64,000 nt of DNA from Kerstersia similis (GTDB lineage Bacteria > Pseudomonadota > Gammaproteobacteria > Burkholderiales > Burkholderiaceae_B): the NCBI RefSeq assembly GCF_965139615.1, contig NZ_CBCSIQ010000019.1, positions 13,027-77,026 on the forward strand. Direction: 5' to 3'. Made by a program: the position numbers and the translations under genes. Positions 18,771 through 26,563 of this stretch are shown here, in pieces. The notes beneath the pieces are model-generated. The model did not search any database. It saw only the letters and a program-made list of their open reading frames with translations, and had not been told where the DNA came from. Positions within the stretch are counted from its first letter, which is position 1. Every line of letters starts with the position of its first letter.

Positions 18771-19580
18771 TCAGTTCAGGACGGGATGGCCGGCCTGGCG
18801 GTTGGCGCTGCCGGCCAGCATGGAAACGCCGCCGGATGCCGCCATTTCCGCGGCGGCTTCCAGCAGTGCCGGGCCCAGTTCCTGCATGCGCTCGGCCGTC
18901 ATGCGGGAGGCCGGGCCGGCGATGCTGATGGTGCCGGTAGCGGGCTGGTTGGCGCGGCGGATCGGGGCAGCCATGGCAGCCATGCCGGCCATGAAGGTGT
19001 CGGTCGTCATGCTGAAGCCGCGCTTGCGTGCGGTATCCAGGCAGGCCAGCAGTTCATGCACGGTCTGCGGGGCATTGGGGCCGTAATCCTCGCGCTTGCC
19101 AAAGCCCTGGCGCGCCACCATTTCGATGGCGCGTTCATCGGGCAGCGTCAGCAGCCAGGCGTGGCCGGATGCGGAACAGGACAGCCGGGCCTCCATGCCC
19201 ATTTCCGGGTCATAGCGCAGGCCGGTGCGCGCGCCTTGGGCCCGTGCCAGCCAGGCGATGTTTTCGCCGTCGATGACGCCCAGGCGCACGAATTCTCCGG
19301 ATAGCTCGGCCAGGCGGTCGAGAATGGGCTGGGCGATATCCTGGACGCCGGTATTGGACAGAAAACTCATGCCCAGCGAGGCCAGCTTGGTGGTCAGGAC
19401 GTAATCGCCGTGGGCGCGCACCTGGCGCACATAACCGCAATCAGACAGCTCGGCGAGCAGGCGGTGGGCAGCGCTGCGGGGAATCTGCAGGGTATCGGCG
19501 ATGGTCGCCAGCGGCAGTCCTTCCGGATGGCTGGTCAGGTATTCGAGTACGTGAAGGGTGCGGGAAGCTGGGCCGGCCAT
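18771..19580 (-). CDS. IclR-family transcriptional regulator
   Basis: Regulator of 269 aa with an N-terminal winged helix (RTLHVLEYLTSHPEGLPLATIADTLQIPRSAAHRLLAEL split over residues 6-44) and the C-terminal IclR effector domain (LGVIDGENIAWLARAQGA, ALSCSASGHAWLLTLPDERA-like region). Divergent from the AroE-like operon at 20023. Two TGGAAT-type palindromes in the shared spacer closely match the IclR consensus and are its probable operators. Confidence 0.92.
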   Translation of the reverse strand: MAGPASRTLHVLEYLTSHPEGLPLATIADTLQIPRSAAHRLLAELSDCGYVRQVRAHGDYVLTTKLASLGMSFLSNTGVQDIAQPILDRLAELSGEFVRLGVIDGENIAWLARAQGARTGLRYDPEMGMEARLSCSASGHAWLLTLPDERAIEMVARQGFGKREDYGPNAPQTVHELLACLDTARKRGFSMTTDTFMAGMAAMAAPIRRANQPATGTISIAGPASRMTAERMQELGPALLEAAAEMAASGGVSMLAGSANRQAGHPVLN

Positions 19581-19807
19581 AGGTGAACAGGTGTAGTCAG
19601 TGCGGTTTGAATAGTTATTGCAACAGAACCAACGGTATGGACGGATCCATCACCGTTATATCCGGATGAATGCATGAATAGTTCTAATCGTAGCTTGTCT
19701 GCGCCAGAAGCGCGAATGCTGCACCGTTGCAGAATCCGGACGCGACAGCGCAAATCACCTGTAAAACGGCACCAGATCAGCAACTTCCGCCATCGACATG
19801 TAATTTG

Positions 19808-19850
19808 TGGAATTCGATTCCAAAAAATATTTTTGTTGAATATAATTCCA
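19808..19850. promoter_or_regulatory. Twin IclR-type operators
   Basis: Box 1 at 19808-19822 (TGGAATTCGATTCCA) is a perfect 6-3-6 palindrome. Box 2 at 19836-19850 (TTGAATATAATTCCA) has one arm mismatch. Both resemble the E. coli IclR consensus TGGAAATNATTTCCA in length and arms. Centres are 28 bp apart, about 2.7 helical turns. Box 2 covers a -10 hexamer, so binding there should block transcription toward the AroE-like operon. Confidence 0.7.
19841..19846 (+). promoter_or_regulatory. -10 element for the AroE-like operon
   Basis: Consensus TATAAT inside IclR box 2. A poor -35 (TTCCAA, 19818) lies 17 bp upstream inside box 1, consistent with a regulated promoter. Confidence 0.5.
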
Positions 19851-20022
19851 GCGAAGGATGGCTGGCCATTGCCCGCTGCCAGGCCCGGCAATGTCGGCCG
19901 GGGCCAGCGGCTGCAACCCGGTCTCCGACGATCAGGCATGGGTGCGGGCGGGAGACAAGCCGCGCTCATGTGCTTTGCCTGGCGGCCGCCGGCGCCGCCC
20001 ATAACCTAGACGCAGAATTTCC

Positions 20023-20838
20023 ATGAGCCAGAACAGCCAGAATTTTTCCTTGAGCGGCGCGACGCGGGTCATTGCAATCATTGGTGATCCCATTGCGCAG
20101 GTCAAATCGCCGGCAGGCGTGACCCGCATGCTGCAGGCGCAAGGCCACGACGCCATCGTGGTGCCGGTGCACGTCAAGCCTGAGCAGTTGGGCGAGTACA
20201 TGCGCGCCGCCGCCATCGTGCGAAATCTGGATGGCATCATCGTGACCATTCCCCACAAATTCTCCATGCGCGGCTATTGCAGCACCGTCACCGAGCGCGC
20301 TGATTTCCTGGGGGCCGTGAATACCCTGCGCCGCAACGATGATGATTCGTGGGATGGCGATATGTTCGACGGCGAAGGCATGATCGGCGGTATCCGCGCG
20401 CATGGCGGCAACCCGGCAGGCCAGCGCTGCCTGCTGGTGGGGGCAGGTGGCGCCGGCACGGCGATCGCGCTGGAGCTGTTGGTGCAGGGGGCCTGCTACC
20501 TGGCCATTCATGATGCCGATACACGCCGCCGCGATGATCTGATCGCGCGCCTGCAGGCACGTTATGGCGACAAGGTTGGCGTCGGGTCGGACGACCCCAG
20601 TGGTTTCGGTGTCGTGGTCAACGCGACGCCCATGGGCATGAATGCCGGCGATCCCATGCCGATCCAGGTGAACCGGCTGGATTCATCGGCTTTCGCCGCC
20701 TGCCCCATCACCTCGCCAGCGGTGTCGCCCTGGATTCAGGCGGCCCGTGAGCGGGGTTGCAAGACCAGCGTGGGTGCCGACATGTTCAATTCGGAACTCA
20801 AGCTGATGGTGGATTTCCTGGCGGCGCGTCTGCGCTGA
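20023..20838 (+). CDS. Shikimate dehydrogenase-like (AroE superfamily) oxidoreductase
   Basis: NAD(P)-dependent oxidoreductase of 271 aa. The AroE fold is clear: catalytic Lys79 in VTIPHKFSM, Asp116 in the NTDG-equivalent MFDGEG, and the dinucleotide motif GAGGAG (140-145). The substrate-binding positions differ from biosynthetic AroE: the SxS of the N-terminal motif reads VKS (DPIAQVKSP), and the C-terminal Gln segment reads MFNSELKL. It therefore probably acts on a related hydroaromatic compound and not in aromatic amino acid synthesis. First gene of a five-gene operon facing the IclR gene. Confidence 0.82.
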   Translation: MSQNSQNFSLSGATRVIAIIGDPIAQVKSPAGVTRMLQAQGHDAIVVPVHVKPEQLGEYMRAAAIVRNLDGIIVTIPHKFSMRGYCSTVTERADFLGAVNTLRRNDDDSWDGDMFDGEGMIGGIRAHGGNPAGQRCLLVGAGGAGTAIALELLVQGACYLAIHDADTRRRDDLIARLQARYGDKVGVGSDDPSGFGVVVNATPMGMNAGDPMPIQVNRLDSSAFAACPITSPAVSPWIQAARERGCKTSVGADMFNSELKLMVDFLAARLR

Positions 20839-21032
20839 GCCTGGTGTCGGGCGCCAGGGGGCGCCCGGATGCAAATCGACAGAACAAGCAGGCCGGACAG
20901 CGGTTCGGCGGAACGGGCGCCACAGCAATGCGGCGCACGCAGGGGGCGTTTGCGCCTTGGGGTTGGTGCCGTTGTGGTCTTGCCGTGGTTGTTGCACGGC
21001 GGCTGAGCAGGCGGCGCAGGCAAGGAGAAAGC

Positions 21033-22067
21033 ATGGCAAAGAAAGACCTGGCAGTGATCGGCGCGGGCGCCATTGGCCGTATTCATATCGAGGCGGCATT
21101 GCGCAGCGCGCAGTGGCGCTTGTCAGCGGTCGTGGACCCGAGCGAGGCCGGGCGGGCGCTGGCCGGCAAGGTGAATGCCGCGTGGTACGCGGATATCGAC
21201 GCCATGTATGCCTCTCAGCGGCCAGACGGCGTGATCGTCGCGACGCCGAATCATACGCATGTGAGCCTGGGTATCTCCTGCCTGGAGCGCGGCAGCGCTG
21301 TCCTGGTGGAAAAGCCTATCGCCGATAGCGTGGCAGAAGCGCGTCAGCTGTGCGACGCTGCGCAAGGCCTGGGCCTGCCCCTGCTGGTCGGCCACCAGCG
21401 CCGCCACAACGTGATTCTGCGCCAGGCGCGCGACATCGTGGCTTCCGGCAGGCTGGGCAGAATTGTGGCGGCCAATGGCCTGGCTGCCTTCATGAAGCCC
21501 GATAGCTATTTCGAGGCTGCCTGGCGGCGGGAGCCGGGTGGCGGCCCCATCCTCATCAACATGATTCACGATATTGACCTGCTGCGTTTCCTGCTAGGCG
21601 AGGTGTCCAGCGTGCAGGCGGTCAGCGCCAATCAGGTGCGTGGCCATGCGGTTGAGGATACGGCTGCGGTGGTGCTGACCTTTGCCAGTGGTGCGCTGGC
21701 GACCCTGATGGTATCGGATGCGGCGGCATCGCCCTGGTGTTGGGACATGGCGGCGGGCGAAGCGGAACATTACCCGCGCCAGAACGTGAATTCGCATTAT
21801 CTGGTTGGCACGCAGGCATCGCTGACGCTGCCTTTGCTGGAACTCTGGGAGTACCGTGGCCAGCCCGGCTGGCATGAGCCTTTGACGATGACGCGGACTG
21901 CGCCCCATTTGGGGCATCCCTATGACGAACAGTTGCGGCATTTTGCTGCGGTGATCGACGCCCAGGAAATACCGGTATGCAGCGGCGAAGACGGCTTGCG
22001 CACCTTGCAGGTGACCTTGGCGGTTGGCCGGGCTGCCAGCAGTGGCGACCGGGTGGAGCTGGAGTAG
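21033..22067 (+). CDS. Gfo/Idh/MocA-family oxidoreductase
   Basis: NAD(P)-dependent dehydrogenase of 344 aa. The Rossmann motif GAGAIG is at residues 10-15, ATPNHTHV and the EKP motif (VEKPIADS) follow, and GGGPILINMIHDIDLLRFLLG carries the catalytic-site His/Asp of the family. The start is set by AGGAGA 8 bases upstream. Members oxidise sugars, inositols or related polyols. It directly abuts the next gene, whose ATG follows its TAG with no gap. Confidence 0.9.
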   Translation: MAKKDLAVIGAGAIGRIHIEAALRSAQWRLSAVVDPSEAGRALAGKVNAAWYADIDAMYASQRPDGVIVATPNHTHVSLGISCLERGSAVLVEKPIADSVAEARQLCDAAQGLGLPLLVGHQRRHNVILRQARDIVASGRLGRIVAANGLAAFMKPDSYFEAAWRREPGGGPILINMIHDIDLLRFLLGEVSSVQAVSANQVRGHAVEDTAAVVLTFASGALATLMVSDAAASPWCWDMAAGEAEHYPRQNVNSHYLVGTQASLTLPLLELWEYRGQPGWHEPLTMTRTAPHLGHPYDEQLRHFAAVIDAQEIPVCSGEDGLRTLQVTLAVGRAASSGDRVELE

Positions 22068-23798
22068 ATGACGATGGCGGGAGCGGCTGTGACGCGGCAG
22101 GAATTTGACGTGGTGGTGGTGGGCTCGGGGGCGGGCGGCCTGTCGGCGGCAGTGACGGCGGCCGAGCTGGGCTTGCGTGTCCTGGTACTGGAAAAGCATC
22201 ACCAGTTTGGCGGTACCACGGCCTGGTCCGGCGGCTGGATGTGGGTGCCGCGTAATCCGCTGGCAGTGCGCGCCGGCATTGTCGAAGACATCGAAGGGCC
22301 GCGCCGCTACCTGCGCAATGAGCTGGGCGAGTATTACGACGAACCGCGAGTCGAGGCCTTTCTGCACCATGCGCCGGCCATGGTGTCGTTCTTCGAACAG
22401 AAAACGGCCTTGCAGTTCATTGCCGGCAATACCATTCCGGACTTCCACGGCAAGCAGGATGGTGCTGTGACTGGCGGGCGTTCTGTGTGCGCAGCACCTT
22501 TCGATGGCCGGGCCTTGGGGGCCAGGCTGGCCGATATGCGCGAGCCGCTGGAACTGATCGCGCCCTGGCGCATGGGGATCGCGTCCGGTGCCGACCTGGG
22601 CCATTTCATGAATGCCATGCGCTCAGTGCGCTCCTTTGCCCATGTCACGCGCCGCGTGCTGCGCCATTTCTGGGAACGTGCGACACAAGGCCGTGGCATG
22701 CATCTGGTCAACGGCAATGCGCTGGTGGCCGGGCTGGCCAAGTCGGCCTTCGACCGCAAGGTGGACATTCGCGTGGCTACCCCGGTCGTGGGCCTCTTGC
22801 GCGCTGATGACGGCCGGGTGACCGGGGTTCGGGTACGCGGGGCGGATGGCCGCGAAACTGAAATCGGCGCGCGCCGGGGCGTGGTGCTGGCCTGTGGCGG
22901 GTTTCCGCATGATGTTGAACGCAAGCAGGCCTTGTTCGCCCATGCGCCGACCGGTCGGGAACACTGGTCGGCCGCGCCGCCGGCCAATACCGGCGACGGC
23001 CTGCGACTGGGCGAGTCCGTTGGCGCGCATGTCGATGCCGGGCTGTACCGCCCGGCAGGCTGGGCGCCGGTATCGCTGGTGCCGGGCGAAACGCGCGAAT
23101 CCAAGAGTTATCCGCACCTGATTGAGCGGGCCAAGCCCGGTGTCATGGCGGTGACGCAGGCCGGGCAGCGTTTTGTCAACGAAGCCGATTCCTACTATGA
23201 CTTCATGGAAGGGTTGTTCCAGCATTTCCAGCCGGGTCAGCCGGCGCATGCGTGGCTGGTCTGCGATCACCGCTTCCTGCGGCGCTACGGGCTGGGCGCA
23301 GTGCGTCCCGCGCCCATGCCTTATCGCTGGGCACTGCGTTCCGGCTACCTGAAGCAGGGCCGCACGCTGGCCGACCTGGCACGGCAGTGCGGCATCGAGG
23401 CCGGGGCGCTGGAAGCGTCCGCCGCGCGCTACAACGACGATGCCAGGCAAGGTGTGGATACGGCCTTTGGCCGGGGTGATACCCCCTACAACCGGGTGCA
23501 AGGCGACGCTGGATGCGCGCCCAACCCCTGTATGGCGCCCATCGAGCAGGGGCCGTTCTATGCGGTTCGGCTCGTGCCGGGCAGCCTGGGGACGTTCGCC
23601 GGTTTGCGTGCCAACGAGCATGCGCAAGTGTTGGATCAGGCGGGCAAGCCGATTGCCGGCCTGTATGCCTGTGGCGCGGATATGAGCAGCGTGATGGGCG
23701 GCCGTTATCCCAGTGGCGGCATTACGCTGGGGCCGGCGATGACGTTCGGCTATATCGCCGGGCATCATATGGCAGGCAAAGCGCCTGCTGCAGTGTGA
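22068..23798 (+). CDS. FAD-dependent dehydrogenase, KstD-like
   Basis: Flavoprotein of 576 aa, paralogous over its length to the product of 14866-16614. FAD motif GSGAGG is at 19-24, then EKHHQFGGTTAWSGG. The C-terminal GPFYAVRLVPGSLGT and GADMSSVMGGRYPSGGITLGP blocks are KstD-like, including the Tyr of the PFY motif. Expected to desaturate a ring ketone or acid. Translation is probably coupled to the upstream gene, since the ATG follows its stop directly. Confidence 0.86.
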   Translation: MTMAGAAVTRQEFDVVVVGSGAGGLSAAVTAAELGLRVLVLEKHHQFGGTTAWSGGWMWVPRNPLAVRAGIVEDIEGPRRYLRNELGEYYDEPRVEAFLHHAPAMVSFFEQKTALQFIAGNTIPDFHGKQDGAVTGGRSVCAAPFDGRALGARLADMREPLELIAPWRMGIASGADLGHFMNAMRSVRSFAHVTRRVLRHFWERATQGRGMHLVNGNALVAGLAKSAFDRKVDIRVATPVVGLLRADDGRVTGVRVRGADGRETEIGARRGVVLACGGFPHDVERKQALFAHAPTGREHWSAAPPANTGDGLRLGESVGAHVDAGLYRPAGWAPVSLVPGETRESKSYPHLIERAKPGVMAVTQAGQRFVNEADSYYDFMEGLFQHFQPGQPAHAWLVCDHRFLRRYGLGAVRPAPMPYRWALRSGYLKQGRTLADLARQCGIEAGALEASAARYNDDARQGVDTAFGRGDTPYNRVQGDAGCAPNPCMAPIEQGPFYAVRLVPGSLGTFAGLRANEHAQVLDQAGKPIAGLYACGADMSSVMGGRYPSGGITLGPAMTFGYIAGHHMAGKAPAAV

Positions 23799-23884
23799 GG
23801 CTGCGCTTTTTCCTGGCGCGGATTGAATGAATACGGCCGGCGGGGTGGCGTACCGTCACCGGGCCGGCAGTGACAAGGAGAGTA

Positions 23885-24502
23885 ATGATGTTCTATGAAC
23901 TGGCAAAGATCACCGTGCGTTTCGGCACGGCAGCCAAGGCGGCAGAAGGCATTCAGGCCTATGTGAATGCAGAGGGTGCGCAAGGCACGCTGCATGGCGT
24001 ATGGTTTTCGGATATCGGCGAGCTGAACCAGATTGCCATCCTGCGCAGTTTCGAGACGGCAGAAGCGCTGCTGGCCGAGCGCCAGCGCGGACTGGAAAGC
24101 GCCAATCCCTTCGGTGCCGCTGAGCTTATGGTCAAGCTTGAATGGGAAAGCTACAAGGGCTTCCCTTGGCTGCCCGCGCCTGAAGCCGGCGCCTATGGCG
24201 GCGTGTATGAAATCCGCACCTACAAATTCAAGACCGGTGGCCTGCCGCATACGCTGGCCGCCTGGGAGGGCGCCTTGCCTGCGCGTGCCGAAGTGTCGCC
24301 CTGCCTGGCGGCCATGTATGCGCTCGATGGCGAGCCGCGCTTCACCCAGGTCTGGCCGTATGCCGATCTGAATGCGCGTTCGCAGGCTCGCGCCGACGCG
24401 GTCAAGCAAGGTATCTGGCCGCCCAAGGGCGGCCCGGACTGGCTGACGACGGACATGTATTCGCAGGTCTTTGTGCCCATGGCCATTTCGCCGCTGAAAT
24501 AA
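23885..24502 (+). CDS. NIPSNAP-family protein with two domains
   Basis: Protein of 205 aa composed of two NIPSNAP-like alpha-beta-barrel units. The first spans about residues 1-95 (MFYELAKITVRFG...). The second starts at VYEIRTYKFKTGGLPHTLAAWE near residue 110 and ends YSQVFVPMAISPLK. AAGGAG lies 6 bases before the ATG at 23885. Function is unknown; the pairing with a KstD-like gene is repeated from the first catabolic operon. Confidence 0.85.
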   Translation: MMFYELAKITVRFGTAAKAAEGIQAYVNAEGAQGTLHGVWFSDIGELNQIAILRSFETAEALLAERQRGLESANPFGAAELMVKLEWESYKGFPWLPAPEAGAYGGVYEIRTYKFKTGGLPHTLAAWEGALPARAEVSPCLAAMYALDGEPRFTQVWPYADLNARSQARADAVKQGIWPPKGGPDWLTTDMYSQVFVPMAISPLK

Positions 24503-24647
24503 GCGGTATCCGGTACGCCGGGACAAGGCGCCGCAGAGCGCCTTTTTGCAGCCGGATCATTGCGGGCGGCAGGCCTGGCGCGGAGGGCTCCGTGCCGGCC
24601 GTCGCCTTGCAGTCAGCGGCGCTGCGTATTCTGGAGGAGATAATTTC

Positions 24648-25478
24648 ATGACTGATAACACGCCCGTGCTTCCCCCTTATTCCCTGGCCCACCTGACGGT
24701 ACTGGCCCAGACGCCGCCCGCAGTGATCAGCGTGGCCGCCAAGGCCGGCTATGACTTTGCCGGCCTGCGCCTGTTGCCCGCCGCGCCCGGCGGCCCGGCC
24801 TACAACCTGATGGAAGATGCCGCCATGCTGCGCGAAACGCTGGCGCGCATGGAAGATACCGGCGTCGGCGTGTTCGACCTGGAAATCGTGCGTATCAACG
24901 CCGGTTTCCAGCCCGGTGCCTATCAGGCGTTCCTGGAAACCGGCGCCAAATTGGGCGGTAAAGCGATTCTGGTCGGTGTGGACGATGAGGACGAACAGCG
25001 CCGCGCCGATAACTATGCACGCTTCTGCGAGGCTGCCTTGCCTTATGGCCTGCGTCCCAATATAGAGTTCATGCCCTGGACGGCCGTGAAGAACCTCAAT
25101 GACGCCTACCGCATGGTGCAGCAGGCCGGGGAGCCGGAAAATGGCGGCATCCTGATTGATGCGCTGCATTTCGGGCGTTCCGCCACCACGCTTGAAGATG
25201 TGCGCGCGCTGCCCCGCAAGTGGATGCAATACGCGCAGATCTGCGACGCGCCAGCCATTGAGCACCCGACGCTGGAAGATTACATCCATGCAGGCCGCAT
25301 CGAGCGCCTGCTGCCGGGCGAAGGCGGCATTGATGTGCAGGGGCTGTGGAACAGCCTGCCCGAAGGCCTGCCCGTCAGTGTGGAGCTGCCCACGCAGTCG
25401 CGGGCGCACCTGAGCCCGGTCGAATGGGCCGCCATGACGCTGGACGCCGCCAAGCGCGTGGTAGCGGCCCGCTGTTGA
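24648..25478 (+). CDS. TIM-barrel sugar isomerase/dehydratase-like protein (AP_endonuc_2 family)
   Basis: Protein of 276 aa in the xylose-isomerase-like TIM-barrel family. Candidate metal ligands are visible: Glu in NIEFMPW, Asp/His in ILIDALHFGRS, Asp in QICDAP, Glu in PVSVELP. The family includes sugar epimerases, inosose dehydratases and 3-dehydroshikimate dehydratases (AsbF/QuiC type). Next to an AroE-like and an Idh-like dehydrogenase, either of the latter two roles is plausible. GGAGGAG upstream supports the start. Confidence 0.8.
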   Translation: MTDNTPVLPPYSLAHLTVLAQTPPAVISVAAKAGYDFAGLRLLPAAPGGPAYNLMEDAAMLRETLARMEDTGVGVFDLEIVRINAGFQPGAYQAFLETGAKLGGKAILVGVDDEDEQRRADNYARFCEAALPYGLRPNIEFMPWTAVKNLNDAYRMVQQAGEPENGGILIDALHFGRSATTLEDVRALPRKWMQYAQICDAPAIEHPTLEDYIHAGRIERLLPGEGGIDVQGLWNSLPEGLPVSVELPTQSRAHLSPVEWAAMTLDAAKRVVAARC

Positions 25479-25512
25479 CGCGGGCTGGCTGACGGGCGGA
25501 GGCTAGCGGCAG

Positions 25513-26445
25513 CTAGCGGGCCGTCGCCCGCCAGCCGCAGGTCTTGGCTGTCGCGCCCGATTTCGGAAATACGCGGGCGCACAGAAAATCGACAAATGCC
25601 CGTACCTTGGGAGAGGGGTGTTTGCTGGCCGGCCAGAGCACATGAAAGACGCCTGTGCAGGTCATATGTTCGGCCAGCACTGGCCGTAGCCGGCCGTCGG
25701 CCAGGCAGTCATGGACGGCGAAGTCCGGCAGATAGGCAATGCCCAATCCTTGCAAAGCGAAGCACAGCCGCGTTTCCAGGTTGTTGCAGATCATCGAGTT
25801 GGGCAACTGCAGTTCCGGCTCTCCCGGCGCTTGCTGCAGGGGCCATTTTTCCAGTTTGCCGCTGTTGGGATAGCGGTAATGCAGACAGCGGTGCTGCAGC
25901 AGGTCTTCAGGCCGTTCGGGCTCGCCTGCACGGGCCAGGTATGCCGGCGAGGCCACCAGCAGCGCACTGAAATTCCCCAGCTTGCGCGCCGATAGCCGTG
26001 AATCGCTAGGGGCGCCGGTTCTGACAACCGCATCAAATCCTTCTTCGATCACGTTGACCAGCCGGTCGGTGAAGTCCAGATCCAGTTCGATATCCGGATA
26101 TTGCCGCATGAATTCGCCCATGACCGGCAGGATCAGGGAGCTGGCCGATGGCAGGCTGACCCGCAGGCGGCCACGCGGGGCGCTGGCGGCTTGCGACAGC
26201 TCTTGCTCGGCGGCTTCGATTTCCGCCAGGATGCGCCGGCTGCGTTCCAGAAACAGCATGCCCTCGGCGGTCAGCGTCACGCTGCGCGTGCTGCGATGAA
26301 ACAAGCGCACGCCCAGTTTTTCTTCCAGCCGCGCCACGCTCTTGCCTATGGCCGAGGCCGATACCCCCAGCTGGCGTCCGGCAGCGACGAAGCTGCGGGT
26401 TTCCGCCACTTGTACGAACACGACGAATCCATTGAGGCTGTCCAA
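25513..26445 (-). CDS. LysR-family transcriptional regulator
   Basis: Regulator of 310 aa with an N-terminal helix-turn-helix (SFVAAGRQLGVSASAIGKSVARLEE over residues 18-43) and a LysR effector-binding domain. The start is TTG at 26445, giving the usual MDSLNGFVVFVQVAE opening with AGGA 6 bases upstream; no ATG fits. It is divergent from the esterase-MFS pair, its likely target, and convergent with the TIM-barrel gene. A GCTAGC-based hairpin overlaps its stop. Confidence 0.9.
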   Translation of the reverse strand: MDSLNGFVVFVQVAETRSFVAAGRQLGVSASAIGKSVARLEEKLGVRLFHRSTRSVTLTAEGMLFLERSRRILAEIEAAEQELSQAASAPRGRLRVSLPSASSLILPVMGEFMRQYPDIELDLDFTDRLVNVIEEGFDAVVRTGAPSDSRLSARKLGNFSALLVASPAYLARAGEPERPEDLLQHRCLHYRYPNSGKLEKWPLQQAPGEPELQLPNSMICNNLETRLCFALQGLGIAYLPDFAVHDCLADGRLRPVLAEHMTCTGVFHVLWPASKHPSPKVRAFVDFLCARVFPKSGATAKTCGWRATAR

Positions 26446-26454
26446 TGCTTATCC

Positions 26455-26486
26455 TGTTGATTGCGGACATAACTGTCCTGTCAACA
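26455..26486. promoter_or_regulatory. Nested inverted repeats between lysR and esterase genes
   Basis: TGTTGA (26455) pairs with TCAACA (26481), enclosing a second perfect repeat GGACA-N4-TGTCC (26465-26478). The element lies immediately upstream of the LysR TTG and about 80 bp before the esterase start, a usual place for a LysR-type site. Confidence 0.4.
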
Positions 26487-26563
26487 TGGAAATGTAGCCT
26501 ACTTTTTCTTTAATCTGGGGTTCTCTATCGTGACGGGGCTATTCCTATAGAAAAGGATTTCCC

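Larger units (their letters stand above)
19581..20022. other. 442-bp IclR/AroE-like divergent regulatory spacer
   Basis: No gene is supported here. The spacer holds two IclR-type boxes at 19808 and 19836 and a TATAAT at 19841. About 170 bp lie between that -10 and the AroE-like start and could be a leader or contain further control elements; no obvious riboswitch or small reading frame is seen. Confidence 0.6.

Noticed and set aside
20848..20867. 8-bp hairpin after the AroE-like gene as a terminator
   Set aside because: No T run, and the next gene on the same strand belongs with the operon. It may only be an RNA-processing or chance structure.
25482..25546. Hairpin over the lysR 3' end as a terminator
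   Set aside because: The stem needs a 4-base bulge and partly lies in the lysR coding region; no T run.
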